Source of the DNA: Nocardia sputorum
GTDB taxonomy: Bacteria > Actinomycetota > Actinomycetes > Mycobacteriales > Mycobacteriaceae
DNA: 64,000 nucleotides
Reading direction: 5' to 3'
NCBI RefSeq assembly: GCF_027924405.1
Contig: NZ_AP026978.1
Span: 6,200,001-6,264,000 of the forward strand
The translations under genes were made by a program, and so were the position numbers. Positions 36,899 to 46,615 of this stretch are shown piece by piece. Under the pieces are notes generated by a model. The model made no database searches. It was not told where the DNA came from and saw only the letters and a list, made by a program, of their open reading frames with translations. Positions within the stretch are counted from its first letter, which is position 1. Each line of letters starts with the position of its first letter.

Positions 36899-37873
36899 TC
36901 AGCGCAGCGTGACCACGACCTTGCCGGTGGCCGTCCGGTTGTCCAGCGAGGCGACCGCCTCCGCGGCCTTGTCCAGCGGATACAGCACCGGCTCCGGCGG
37001 CGCGATCTTGCCGGAGGCAAGCAGCGGCTCCACCTCGGCCCACTGCTCCTGCAGATAGCCCGGGTGCGACATCACCCATTCACCCCACGCCGCGCCGGTC
37101 ACCTCGACGTTCTTCAGCAGCAGCCGGTTGACCTTGACGGTCGGGATCTCCCCGGCGGTGAAGCCGACGACCAGCAACCGGCCCGCCGAGGCGAGCGAAC
37201 GGATGCTGTCGGTGAAGCGGTCGCCGCCGACCGGGTCGAGCACGATGTCGACGCCGCGACCGCCGGTCAGCTCCTTCACCGCCGCCAGCCAGCCGTCGGT
37301 CAGCACCACGTCGTTGGCGCCGTTGGCGCGCGCGACCTCCGCCTTCGCCTCGGTGCTCACCACGGCGATCACCCGGCCCGCCCCCAGCGCGGCCGCCAGC
37401 CGCAACGTCGAGGTGCCGATGCCGCCCGCGGCGCCGTGCACCAGCACCGTCTCGCCCGCGGCCAGCCTGCCCCGGGTGCGCAGGCAGAAGTGCACGGTCA
37501 GGTCGTTGAACAGGATGCCTGCGCCCGCCTCCAGCGAGACGTTGTCGGGCAGCCGGAACACCATCTGCGCGGGCGTGACGGCCGTCTCGGCCATCGCGTT
37601 GCCGAGCATGGTGAGCGCGACGACCCGGTCACCCGGCCGCACGTGCGCGTCCTCGGGGGCCTCCCGGACGATGCCCGCGACCTCGCCGCCCACGACGAAC
37701 GGCAATTCGGGCTTCATCTGGTACAGGCCGCGCGTCATCAGCACGTCCGGAAAGGCCACGCCGGCCGCGTGCACGTCGATCACGACGCCGCCCGGGAACG
37801 CCGCGGGCTCCGGAATGTCCACGATCTGAACCGCTTCCGGTCCTTCCAGCTTGCTGACCTGGGCTGCGCGCAT
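36899..37873 (-). CDS. Zinc-independent NADPH:quinone oxidoreductase (MDR)
   Basis: 324-residue medium-chain reductase/quinone oxidoreductase family member (QOR-like). NADPH site AAGGIGTSTLRLAAALGA; the catalytic zinc ligands of alcohol dehydrogenases are absent, as is normal for QOR. ATG 37873 (MRAAQVSKLEGPEAV) has AGAGAGG seven bases upstream. Substrate is likely a quinone or enone; it is transcribed just before the winged-helix gene. Confidence 0.88.
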   Translation of the reverse strand: MRAAQVSKLEGPEAVQIVDIPEPAAFPGGVVIDVHAAGVAFPDVLMTRGLYQMKPELPFVVGGEVAGIVREAPEDAHVRPGDRVVALTMLGNAMAETAVTPAQMVFRLPDNVSLEAGAGILFNDLTVHFCLRTRGRLAAGETVLVHGAAGGIGTSTLRLAAALGAGRVIAVVSTEAKAEVARANGANDVVLTDGWLAAVKELTGGRGVDIVLDPVGGDRFTDSIRSLASAGRLLVVGFTAGEIPTVKVNRLLLKNVEVTGAAWGEWVMSHPGYLQEQWAEVEPLLASGKIAPPEPVLYPLDKAAEAVASLDNRTATGKVVVTLR

Positions 37874-38018
37874 GTGCCGACCTCTCTGTCCTCGCACCGG
37901 CATGATCCGCGCCGGCGCCACACCGACAACATAACGGGCGCCGCCCGAGGACGCCCGTCCGGACGCCCGATTTTGCTATGCTGGCCGCGACCTCGCGGTC
38001 GGGAGGGAAGGGGGATTC

Positions 38019-38348
38019 ATGGTCGAGCAAAACCAGCCGCTACCTGCGACGACGATGCAGGTCGATCCGGCGGCGCTGCGCTCGTTCGCGCAGACGCTGC
38101 GCACCGAGGCCACGTCGGTCGCCGAGCTCGGCGGCGAGGGTTTCGGCGCCCTCGCCGGGGCGCTGCCCGGCACCGAGTTCGGCCCGGTGGCCGAGCGTGC
38201 GAACGATGCCGTGCATCGCTGCCTGGAACGGGTCGGGTCGCGGCTCACCACGATCGCCGACAACCTGCACAACGCGGCGGGCAAGTACGAGCTGGCCGAG
38301 GACGACTTCGCGGCCAAGCTCCGCGCGATAGGGCTCCAGCTGCCATGA
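38019..38348 (+). CDS. EspC-like type VII secretion target
   Basis: 109-residue helical protein resembling ESX-1 secretion-associated EspC (PF10824): MQVDPAALRSFAQTLRTEATSVAELG then LTTIADNLHNAAGKYELAEDDFAAKL. The ending Y-x3-D/E (YELAED) fits the type VII export signal YxxxD/E. It has no Sec signal. The next gene overlaps its stop by four bases, so it is a partner of the lytic transglycosylase. Confidence 0.78.
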   Translation: MVEQNQPLPATTMQVDPAALRSFAQTLRTEATSVAELGGEGFGALAGALPGTEFGPVAERANDAVHRCLERVGSRLTTIADNLHNAAGKYELAEDDFAAKLRAIGLQLP

Positions 38349-39469
38349 CCCTCACCATCCCAGACGTCGAGAACTGGCAGCCGGAGCAGCTTTCGGCGGC
38401 GGGCGCGCTCGCCGGACGGATGTCGCAGGGGCTGGACACCGCGGTCGCGAAAGGCGCCGACGACACGAAAGCCCTGTCCGACGCCAAGCAGTGGTCCGGC
38501 TCCGCGGGCGACGCCGCGAACGCCAGGATGCAGACCGAGAAGACGCGCGCCTCCGCGGTGAGCGCCGCCCTGCTCGAGCTGCAGACCGCGCTCACCGCGC
38601 TGGTGCAGAACCTGACCGACGCGAAAGCCAAGGTGCTGAGCCTGCGCGACGACGCGCTGAACCAGACGCCGCCGTTCGATGTCGCTCCCAACGGCACCGT
38701 GGACGCCAAGACCCGGATCGACTATCTCCGCGGGCACGCGGACAAGGCCGACGTCGAGGGGCTCGTCTTCCAGGAGGCGCTGCAGGCCGCCTCGCGCACC
38801 TGGGAGCTGACCAACGCCCTGAAGAGCGCGGAGGACGTGGCCGGCCAAGCCACGACCCGGGTCGAGGGCGCGGTCGGGAAATTGGAGGCGGCGTTCGCCG
38901 GGCTCGGTGAGCCCGGTGCGAACGTGCCCGCGGCGCCCACCGCACCCGCCGCCACCGCACCGGCCGCCGCGCCGGGCGCCCCGGTCGCCGCGGCTTCGCC
39001 GGACCGCTCCAGCCAGCTGATGTCCGGGCACAACAACTCGCACGGCACCTCGTCCGGCACGACGTATCAGGGTGGTCCGAGTTCGTCCGCGCCGACCGGC
39101 CCGCTGCCGAGCGGTGACGTCGCCCGATGGATCGCCGAGGCGAAGCAGAAGCTCATCGCGATGGGCTACGACCCCGCGCAGATCGACGAGCGGGCCATCG
39201 CGCTGATCATCGAGCACGAATCCGCGGGCAACCCCTACGCGGAGAACCGCTGGGACAGCAACTGGGTCGCGGGGCACCCGTCGAAGGGCCTGATGCAGAC
39301 CATCGACAGCACGTTCAACGCCTACAAAGCGCCCGGTCACGACGACATCTGGAACCCGGTCGACAACATCATCGCCGGAGTGCGGTACTCCATCGACCGC
39401 TACGGGTCGCTCGGCAGCGTTCCCGGGGTCGCCGCGGTGAACTCGGGCGGCGCCTACCAGGGCTACTGA
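38345..39469 (+). CDS. Type VII-secreted lytic transglycosylase (SLT domain)
   Basis: 374 residues. Residues 1-200 are long helices with a WSGSAGDAANARM turn (WxG-like), a type VII-type N-terminus; residues about 200-255 are an Ala/Pro/Ser linker; from 258 there is an SLT fold with the catalytic-type Glu E292 in IIEHESAGNPYAEN and the GLMQTIDSTFNAY and NIIAGVRYSIDRYG motifs. So it should cleave peptidoglycan glycan strands outside the cell. ATG 38345 overlaps the EspC-like stop (ATGA). It resembles mycobacteriophage-independent ESX wall-hydrolase effectors; which ESX system exports it is not visible here. Confidence 0.83.
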   Translation: MTLTIPDVENWQPEQLSAAGALAGRMSQGLDTAVAKGADDTKALSDAKQWSGSAGDAANARMQTEKTRASAVSAALLELQTALTALVQNLTDAKAKVLSLRDDALNQTPPFDVAPNGTVDAKTRIDYLRGHADKADVEGLVFQEALQAASRTWELTNALKSAEDVAGQATTRVEGAVGKLEAAFAGLGEPGANVPAAPTAPAATAPAAAPGAPVAAASPDRSSQLMSGHNNSHGTSSGTTYQGGPSSSAPTGPLPSGDVARWIAEAKQKLIAMGYDPAQIDERAIALIIEHESAGNPYAENRWDSNWVAGHPSKGLMQTIDSTFNAYKAPGHDDIWNPVDNIIAGVRYSIDRYGSLGSVPGVAAVNSGGAYQGY

Positions 39470-39657
39470 GCCGATCGGAGCTACTCCCGGCCAGGTCGCG
39501 CACGCAAGACCCCGTTTCTGCTGGCCCAGGTCCCGGCAGACGGACTATTAAGGAGGTACGGACGGCTCGACGCGAGGGTGTGACGTACGCCCCGTAAAGT
39601 CGTCACAACAGCACCGCATGAAGAAACGCGGCACACCGTGCAGCGCGAGGAGCACAA

Positions 39658-40452
39658 GTGTCACTCGATCAGCCACTCGCCCCGCTTCCCCAGGAGGGCA
39701 TGGGCTTTGCTTCGGCGTGGCCCGTCCGGGCTGGTGATGTGGATCCCTATGACCGGTTGCGGTTCGACGCCATCGCCCGCTACCTGCAAGATATCGCCTG
39801 GGAAAACCTCCATAGCACGTTCTTCCACCGGACCGATCCGAACTGGATCGTCCGGCGCACGGTCATCGACGTCATCCGGCCGATCCTGTGGCCGGACGAG
39901 GTGCGGCTGCTGCGGTGGTGCTCGGCGATGTCCACCCGGTGGACCAACATGCGGGTACGGATCACCAGCGGAAACGGCGGACTGATCGAGACCGAGGGTT
40001 TCTGGATCAACATCAGCGAGTCCACCGGCATGCCCGCGCGGATCAGCGACGAGGGCCTCGCCTACCTCGCGCGCACCTCCACCGAGCATCGCCTGCGGTG
40101 GCGGCCGTATCTGACCGACGCCACCCCGCCGGAGTCGGACACCGACTTACCGTTCCCGGTGCGCGCCACCGATATCGACCAGTACAACCACGTCAACAAC
40201 GCCTGTTACTGGCAAGCGGTGGAACAGTTCCTGGTCGAATATCCCAAACTGCTCGCGGGCCCGCACCGCGCGGTGATCGAATACGTGGCCCCGGTCCTGG
40301 CGCGCCAGCACGTGAGCGTGCGCAGCCGGTACGAGCCGGGGGATCGCACCGGGCAGCCGGTGCTGCGGCTGTGGTTCGTGGTCGGCGGAACCACGACGAC
40401 CGTCGTCCGCATCATGCCCTTACCGGGCTCCCCCGCCTCTCCGGGTTTCTAG
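39658..40452 (+). CDS. Acyl-ACP thioesterase (FatA-like)
   Basis: 264-residue double-hotdog thioesterase of PF01643 that releases fatty acids from acyl carrier protein. The second half holds the family's N177-H178-V-N-N motif (QYNHVNNACYWQAVE), and FDAIARYLQDIAWENL is the first half's signature. A GTG start at 39658 is preferred; GAGGAG lies six bases upstream. Such proteins occur in mycolic-acid bacteria and may act as a lipid-synthesis editor. Chain length is unknown. Confidence 0.82.
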   Translation: MSLDQPLAPLPQEGMGFASAWPVRAGDVDPYDRLRFDAIARYLQDIAWENLHSTFFHRTDPNWIVRRTVIDVIRPILWPDEVRLLRWCSAMSTRWTNMRVRITSGNGGLIETEGFWINISESTGMPARISDEGLAYLARTSTEHRLRWRPYLTDATPPESDTDLPFPVRATDIDQYNHVNNACYWQAVEQFLVEYPKLLAGPHRAVIEYVAPVLARQHVSVRSRYEPGDRTGQPVLRLWFVVGGTTTTVVRIMPLPGSPASPGF

Positions 40453-40805
40453 GCCGTACAAGTCAGGAGCGCTAGAGTTACGTTCAGGTCCTGCGTTGGT
40501 TGCGACTCGGGTTTTGGGCGTTCCCGGTGAGTTACCCATGTGCTCGCGAGATCAGTCGGCCAGTTCCGCTGAAAACATTCCGGGGGCGATCGCGGACCTG
40601 CCGCCAGGTTCTCTCAGGGCCACGCGGCCAGCTGCGGAGCGAACGGTCCGGGCAGCGGTCGGGGATTCGCCGCCGGATGCTTGGGAATCAGGCGGCCGGG
40701 TTGTGTCCGTCAGCCGGACTTCCGCGAAATCGTCCGAACGGGCGGCGGGCACAGCTGTGGCTGGAGGCCGGTCGGACCTGGGGGATCCGACCGGCTCGGT
40801 GGGCG
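40453..40805. other. 353-bp stretch without a convincing gene
   Basis: Between the thioesterase and the fprB end (opposite strands). An ATG at 40538 opens an ORF of 95 codons to 40825, but it overlaps fprB's 3' end and has no ribosome binding site or family resemblance, so I do not call it. No terminator-like hairpin is obvious. Confidence 0.4.
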
Positions 40806-42476
40806 TCAGCCTCGGGCGGCTTTGAGCAGGTCCTCGCGGGTGGTGAACTTGACACGTGGGCGGCCCGCGGACTTGCCCGCGGATTTCTCCGCTTGGTCGA
40901 TCGCTCGCCAGCCCGCCCGGTCCACCAAGTCGGCCTGGCGCTCGGCGAGCAGGGCCTTCAGCGCGGCGCGGTCGGCTTGCGGGGGAGCGAGCTTGCCCGC
41001 GGTGAAGTCGGCGAGCAGCAACTCGACCGTCTCCTCGGAGTCGATCCGGTTCGATCCGATGACGCCGCGTGGTCCCCGCTTGATCCATCCGCTGACGTAG
41101 ACGCCGCTCAGCATCGTCCCGTCGTCGCCGATGACCCGGCCGTGCTCGTTCGGCACGACGCCGCGCCGCTCGTCGAACGGCAGCTCCCCGATCCGCTCGC
41201 CGCGGTAGCCGATCGACCGCAGCACCAGCGAAGCGTCGATGCTCTCGGTGCGATCGGTCGGCCGCGCGACCAGCTGACCGTCTTCCTCGAACAGTTCGTT
41301 GTGCACGATCTCGACGGCCTCGACCCGCTCGCTGCCGGTGAGCGCGGTCGGCGAGGTCAGGTAGCGGAACACGATCCGCTTGTTGCCCTCCGCCCGGCGT
41401 CCGCCGGCGTATTCCTTGGCCAGCGTGTATTTCAACGCCAGCGACGGCTCGACCTGCGGGTCGTCCACGATCGCCTGGCTGGCGTGATCGAGTGCCAGGT
41501 CGGTCTCGTCCACGATGACGTCGACGCCCTTCAGATGCGCCAGCGCGAGGAATTCCGGCGAGGTGTAGGCCGCCTGCAGCGGGCCGCGCCTGCCGAGCAC
41601 GACGACTTCGCGAATATTGCTCCGCCGCAGCGCCTCCAGCGCGTGATCGGCGATGTCGGTCTTGGCGAGTTCGTCGGGATCGACGGTCAGCACGCGCGCC
41701 ACGTCCAACGCGACGTTGCCGTTGCCGACGATCACGGCCCGCTCGCCGGACAAGTCGAACGTGCGGTCGGCGAAATCGGGATGGCCGTTGTACCAGGCCA
41801 CGAATTCGGTGGCGGAGTGGCTGCCCGGCAGGTCCTCGCCCGGGACGCCCATTCTGCGGTCGCTCGAGGCGCCGACCGCGTAGATCACGGCGTGGTGGTG
41901 ACGCAGCAGTTCCTCGTGCGAGATGTGCGTACCCACCTCGACGTTGAGGTAGTACTGCAGGGTCTCGCGGCGGAACGCGGACTCGAACATGCCCGAGACG
42001 GTCTTGGTGCCCGGATGGTCGGGCGCGACGCCCGCCCGCACCAGGCCCCACGGGGTGGGCAGCCGGTCGAACATCTCGATTTCCACGTCGGCCCTGCGCA
42101 GCAGTTCGTCGGCCGCGTAGCAGGCCGCGGGACCGGCGCCGACGATCGCGACGCGCAGGGTGCCCAGCTCCTTCGGCGGACGCGAGGGGGTGACGATCGG
42201 ATCGAAGTTCGATTCCAGCGGGTGCCGTTGGAAGTAGGCGGCGTTGATATCGCGGAATCGCGCCAGCGAAGCGGTCAGGTCGTCCTCGGAGAAGATGGCC
42301 TCCACCGGGCACGCGTCGACACAGGCGCCGCAGTCGATACAGGTGTCGGGGTCGATGTAGAGCATCTCGGTCGTCGCGAACTCCGGCTGATCCGGAGTGG
42401 GACGGATGCAGTCGACCGGGCACTCGGAGACGCAGCTGGCGTCGTTGCAACAACGCTGCGTGATTACGTAGGCCAT
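40806..42476 (-). CDS. fprB: FprB-type ferredoxin-NADP reductase with N-terminal ferredoxin domain
   Basis: 556-residue fusion of a ferredoxin with an adrenodoxin-reductase-like FAD/NADPH protein, as in mycobacterial FprB. Cysteines C9, C15, C19, C23 and C46, C49, C52, C56 (CIDCGACVDACP) can hold two clusters. The FAD motif is VAIVGAGPAACYAADELL and the NADP motif VIVGNGNVALDVARVL. It transfers electrons from NADPH to ferredoxins, perhaps serving P450s. ATG 42476 (MAYVITQRCC) is preferred to the longer frame from 42554; GAGGA lies ten bases before it. Confidence 0.9.
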   Translation of the reverse strand: MAYVITQRCCNDASCVSECPVDCIRPTPDQPEFATTEMLYIDPDTCIDCGACVDACPVEAIFSEDDLTASLARFRDINAAYFQRHPLESNFDPIVTPSRPPKELGTLRVAIVGAGPAACYAADELLRRADVEIEMFDRLPTPWGLVRAGVAPDHPGTKTVSGMFESAFRRETLQYYLNVEVGTHISHEELLRHHHAVIYAVGASSDRRMGVPGEDLPGSHSATEFVAWYNGHPDFADRTFDLSGERAVIVGNGNVALDVARVLTVDPDELAKTDIADHALEALRRSNIREVVVLGRRGPLQAAYTSPEFLALAHLKGVDVIVDETDLALDHASQAIVDDPQVEPSLALKYTLAKEYAGGRRAEGNKRIVFRYLTSPTALTGSERVEAVEIVHNELFEEDGQLVARPTDRTESIDASLVLRSIGYRGERIGELPFDERRGVVPNEHGRVIGDDGTMLSGVYVSGWIKRGPRGVIGSNRIDSEETVELLLADFTAGKLAPPQADRAALKALLAERQADLVDRAGWRAIDQAEKSAGKSAGRPRVKFTTREDLLKAARG

Positions 42477-42657
42477 ATTGTGCTGATCCTCGAAGAAGTA
42501 CGTGGGCCGTGGCCACCCAGGGGTTGTGGTGGACAGATGAGCGGCGTCCGTCACGTCCGCCGCGAGGGTCGCCCGCTGGAGCTCGTGATGTGATGCCGCT
42601 TTCAGTTTGCCTCGAGTGTGGTCGGGACCTCTCGCCCGGAGGGCTTACCGTATCTCC

Positions 42658-43149
42658 ATGGCGCGGACCCTGATCCTCATGCGGCACGGCAAATCGGCCT
42701 ATCCGGAGGGCGTCGGCGATCACGAGCGGCCGCTCGCGCCGCGGGGCAGGCGCGAGGCCGGGCTCGCGGGCGACTGGTTGCGCGCGACCCAGCCGCCGAT
42801 CGACGCGGTGCGCTGTTCCACCGCCACGCGGACCAGGCAGACGCTCACGGCCACCGGGGTCACCGCGCCGGTCGTCTTCGAACCCGGGATCTACGAGGCC
42901 GCGCCGGAGACGCTCATCGAGCTGGTCCGCCTCGGCGACGACGACGTGACGACCCTGCTGATGGTCGGGCACGCGCCGGGGATGCCGTGGACCGCTTGGG
43001 AATTGGCGAGCAATCGTGATGCCGCCCCCGCGGTCGAACTCAGCCGGAAGTTCCCGACTTCAGCGCTCGCGGTGTTGCGTTTCGATCGCGACTGGGCGGA
43101 CGTCGATCCGGGGACCGGTGAGCTGGTGCATTTCCACATACCGCGCTGA
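42658..43149 (+). CDS. SixA-like histidine phosphatase
   Basis: 163-residue histidine phosphatase superfamily protein. Catalytic RHG motif MRHGKS with H10; other expected residues are R and H in GHAPGMPWTAWELA. SixA-type proteins dephosphorylate histidine phosphotransfer or other phosphoproteins; substrate here is unknown. ATG 42658 follows TACCGT by six bases, a leaderless -10, so the longer TTG frame at 42607 is rejected. It faces the following small membrane protein gene. Confidence 0.83.
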   Translation: MARTLILMRHGKSAYPEGVGDHERPLAPRGRREAGLAGDWLRATQPPIDAVRCSTATRTRQTLTATGVTAPVVFEPGIYEAAPETLIELVRLGDDDVTTLLMVGHAPGMPWTAWELASNRDAAPAVELSRKFPTSALAVLRFDRDWADVDPGTGELVHFHIPR

Positions 43150-43172
43150 CCGCACGCGATGGGTACGCGCGG

Positions 43173-43376
43173 TCAGCGCAGTAACCTGCCGCCGACCACG
43201 ACGACCCCGCCGAGCACGAGTAGCAGCGCGAACGCGGCGAGTCCACCGAACAACCACCACACCACCCCGAGCGCGAGCGCGAACGGCGCGATCGCGACAG
43301 CGGTGATCACCGGGCTTTCCTTGACCGTCGCCCAGGCCGAACGGGCCCTGATCCGGTCGATGTCCTTTCCAGGCAT
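43173..43376 (-). CDS. Small membrane protein
   Basis: 67-residue protein (MPGKDIDRIRARSAWATVKE) with a basic start and two hydrophobic spans (VITAVAIAPFALALGVVWWL and GGLAAFALLLVLGGVVVVGG) forming a likely helical hairpin in the inner membrane. ATG 43376 is preceded by TACGCT six bases away on the minus strand, a leaderless -10, so the longer frame is not used. Function unknown. Confidence 0.65.
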   Translation of the reverse strand: MPGKDIDRIRARSAWATVKESPVITAVAIAPFALALGVVWWLFGGLAAFALLLVLGGVVVVGGRLLR

Positions 43377-43434
43377 GTTCCCAGCGTAGGCCGGAATCCG
43401 GGACTTTGTCGGTGCGCGATGGAATGCTCGCCGG

Positions 43435-43806
43435 ATGGATTGGAAAATCGAGCTCGTCGCCATTCCGGTGACCGACGTCGACCGCGCCAAGGACTTCTAC
43501 ACCAAGATCGGTTTCAACGCCGACCACGACCACCGGGTCGACGAGAACCTGCGCTTCGTGCAACTGACCCCGCCCGGCTCCGGCTGCTCCATCTGTCTGG
43601 GCGAAGGCGTCACCGACGCGGCGCCCGGCAGTGTCCGGGGTATGCAGATGGTGGTGGCCAGCGCCGAGGACGCCTATCAGCAGTTGACCGCGGCAGGCGT
43701 GGACGCCACGCCGGTCCAGGATCTCGGCTGGGGGCTGTTCACCTTCTTCGCCGATCCGGATGGCAACAAATGGGCCGTCCAGCAGCTGCCCGACTACACC
43801 AGCTGA
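43435..43806 (+). CDS. VOC-family (glyoxalase/bleomycin resistance) protein
   Basis: 123-residue single-domain VOC protein, likely a dimer with two metal sites. MDWKIELVAIPVTDVDRAKDFY and FFADPDGNKWAVQQLPD are family marks. Glyoxalase, dioxygenase-like or drug-binding function cannot be separated by sequence. It precedes the MerR/aldo-keto reductase unit but is separate. Confidence 0.82.
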   Translation: MDWKIELVAIPVTDVDRAKDFYTKIGFNADHDHRVDENLRFVQLTPPGSGCSICLGEGVTDAAPGSVRGMQMVVASAEDAYQQLTAAGVDATPVQDLGWGLFTFFADPDGNKWAVQQLPDYTS

Positions 43807-43815
43807 ATCCGAGCC

Positions 43816-43846
43816 TTGCTTGGAGCGTACTCCAGGTGACTAGCGT
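43816..43846 (+). promoter_or_regulatory. MerR-type promoter with 19-bp spacer and dyad
   Basis: TTGCTT (43816-43821) and TAGCGT (43841-43846) are separated by 19 bases, the long spacer of MerR-activated promoters. Inside it TGGAG (43821-43825) and CTCCA (43830-43834) form an inverted repeat. It lies 30 bases before the MerR gene start, which supports self-regulation of the MerR-reductase operon. Confidence 0.7.
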
Positions 43847-43876
43847 CATCGATGTTCAACGGGAAGGGCGAGTGCA

Positions 43877-44331
43877 GTGAGTGAAACCGCCTCTCACGGG
43901 AGCGTGAGCGACGACAGGGAACAGCCCCGGTATTCGATCGGCGAGGTGTCCGAGCGGTCGGGGCTGAGCCGGGACACGCTGCGCTGGTACGAGCGGATCG
44001 GGCTGATGGACTACATCGGGCGCGACCACACCGGCAAGCGGCGATTCAGCGACCGGGATCTGGAATGGCTGGCGCTGATCGGGCGGCTGCGCACGACCGG
44101 CATGTCGGTGGCGGACATGGTGCGCTACGCCGAGCTGGTGCGGGCCGGGGACGCCACGCTCCCGCAACGGCTGGCGATGTTCCGGGACACCCGCGCGGAA
44201 GTGCTCGCCAAGATCGATGAACTTCGTCAGACCCTGGCCGTGCTCGATCGCAAGATCGCCCTCTACGAGGGCAAGAGCCGAGCGATCGAGCAGGCCGTGG
44301 GCACCACGCAGGACACCGAAGGGATCAAGGT

Positions 44332-44335
<4 letters not shown>
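43877..44335 (+). CDS. MerR-family transcriptional regulator
   Basis: 152-residue MerR regulator. HTH region YSIGEVSERSGLSRDTLRWY, then dimerisation coiled coil about 110-145. No metal-binding Cys pair is present, so it probably senses an organic or oxidative signal. GTG start at 43877; the GGGAAGGG site is upstream. Overlaps the aldo-keto reductase start by four bases (ATGA) and has the 19-bp-spacer promoter upstream, so it likely activates both. Confidence 0.86.
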
Positions 44336-45342
<1,007 letters not shown>

Positions 45343-45364
45343 CCTTCGAGATCAGGAGACGACC

Positions 45365-45658
45365 ATGTCGACGTTGACGCTCAACGTGCGCTTCCTCGCC
45401 AAGCCGGGTCGCGAGGCGGAATTGAAGGATCTGCTGCAAGGCATGATCGAACCGACGCTGGCGGAAGGCGGGTGCCTGCGGTACGAGCTCTACCTGCATC
45501 CCACCGACCCGAGCCGGATGGTGTTGCTGGAGGAGTGGGCCGACGAGGATGCCTTGGCCGCACATTTCCGGACACCGCACCTGAAGGCTCTCGCCACCGC
45601 GTTGCAGGAAGTCCTGGTCGAACCGTTCCAGTTGCGACGGTTCACCGAAATAGCCTGA
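45365..45658 (+). CDS. Putative quinol/antibiotic biosynthesis monooxygenase (ABM domain)
   Basis: 97-residue dimeric ferredoxin-like alpha/beta ABM-domain protein (YgiN/HmoB type). LNVRFLAKPGREAELKDLL and the closing VEPFQLRRFTEI are typical. Such proteins oxidise quinols or haem without cofactor. GGAGA lies a few bases before ATG 45365. Likely third gene of the MerR-reductase transcript. Confidence 0.8.
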   Translation: MSTLTLNVRFLAKPGREAELKDLLQGMIEPTLAEGGCLRYELYLHPTDPSRMVLLEEWADEDALAAHFRTPHLKALATALQEVLVEPFQLRRFTEIA

Positions 45659-45820
45659 GCCATCCGCTGATCCGGCGGCGCGCGCCAGGCCGGATCACCG
45701 GGGCGACGCTCCCGGCCGCGCCGATCCTCCGCGACCGGCGCGCAAACTTTCGGACCGAAGTCCGCTTATCCGGCGGCCTGGTCTGCGCCGTTCACCGGCG
45801 GCGACTAACATCCCACGAAT

Positions 45821-46615
45821 ATGAAGCCCGAAGCGCCACGCGACCGCGTCTGGATCGATAAGCAGACGCCGGCCGCGTTCCGCGCGCTCAACAGCGTCGC
45901 GAACGAGGTCAGGGCCGCGGGAGCGGCGGTGGGTCTGGATCGCCGGATCATCGAACTGGTCAATCTGCGCGTCTCCCAGCTCAACGGCTGCGCATACTGC
46001 CTGGACGTGCACTACCGGGCCGCCCTGGCAGCCGGCGCCACCGAGCAGGAGATCGCGGTGCTGCCCGGCTGGCGGCGCGGCGGCCCGTACACCCCGTTCG
46101 AGCGGGCCGTGCTCGCGGTAGCGGAAATCACCGCGACGCTTCCCGGCGAAGACGTCGTCGAGCGTGAGTACGCGTCGGCGCGCCGGTATCTGACGGACGA
46201 CCAGTTGTCCGTCGTCATCTGGGTGGCCACCACGATCGGCGCGTTCAATCGGGTCTCGATTCTCAGCAGACATCCGGTCCGCGCACGGAAGGAGAAGACA
46301 ACCATGACCGAATCGGCTTCGCAGTCCAAGGTCGTCCGCAACGACGAGCGGCATCGCTACGAGGTGTTCTACGGCGGGGAGCTGGCGGGATTCGCCGACT
46401 ACGAGGAGCGCGACGACGAGACGGTGTTCACGCACACCGAGGTCGACGGCGCGTTCTCCGGCAAGGGCCTCGGCTCCGTCCTGGCCAAGAGCGCGATCGA
46501 GGACGTCGTCGAGCGCGGGCGCGTGATCCGTCCGGTGTGCCCGTTCATCAAGGCGTACCTGGACAAGCACCCGGATTACGACAAGCACGTGATCGGCAAG
46601 GGCGTCGATCGGTGA
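45821..46615 (+). CDS. AhpD-like carboxymuconolactone decarboxylase fused in frame to a GNAT (NATD1-like) acetyltransferase
   Basis: 264 residues in one open frame. Residues 1-160 are an AhpD-like fold with the redox pair C57-A-Y-C60 and H64 (GCAYCLDVHYRAAL), normally reducing peroxides or acting as a disulfide reductase. Residues 162-264 (MTESASQSKVVRNDERHRYE) are a compact GNAT domain of the YjdJ/NATD1 type. GGAAGGAGA at 46287-46295 and ATG 46304 would suit separate translation of the second domain, so an earlier stop codon may have been lost or this is a true fusion. No stop occurs between. Confidence 0.82.
   Translation: MKPEAPRDRVWIDKQTPAAFRALNSVANEVRAAGAAVGLDRRIIELVNLRVSQLNGCAYCLDVHYRAALAAGATEQEIAVLPGWRRGGPYTPFERAVLAVAEITATLPGEDVVEREYASARRYLTDDQLSVVIWVATTIGAFNRVSILSRHPVRARKEKTTMTESASQSKVVRNDERHRYEVFYGGELAGFADYEERDDETVFTHTEVDGAFSGKGLGSVLAKSAIEDVVERGRVIRPVCPFIKAYLDKHPDYDKHVIGKGVDR

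Noticed and set aside
36866..38344. Upstream extension of the lytic transglycosylase frame
   Set aside because: It is open by chance opposite the quinone oxidoreductase gene; the true start ATG 38345 overlaps the EspC-like gene stop.
40538..40825. 95-codon plus-strand ORF between the thioesterase and fprB
   Set aside because: No ribosome binding site, no family resemblance, overlaps fprB's 3' end.
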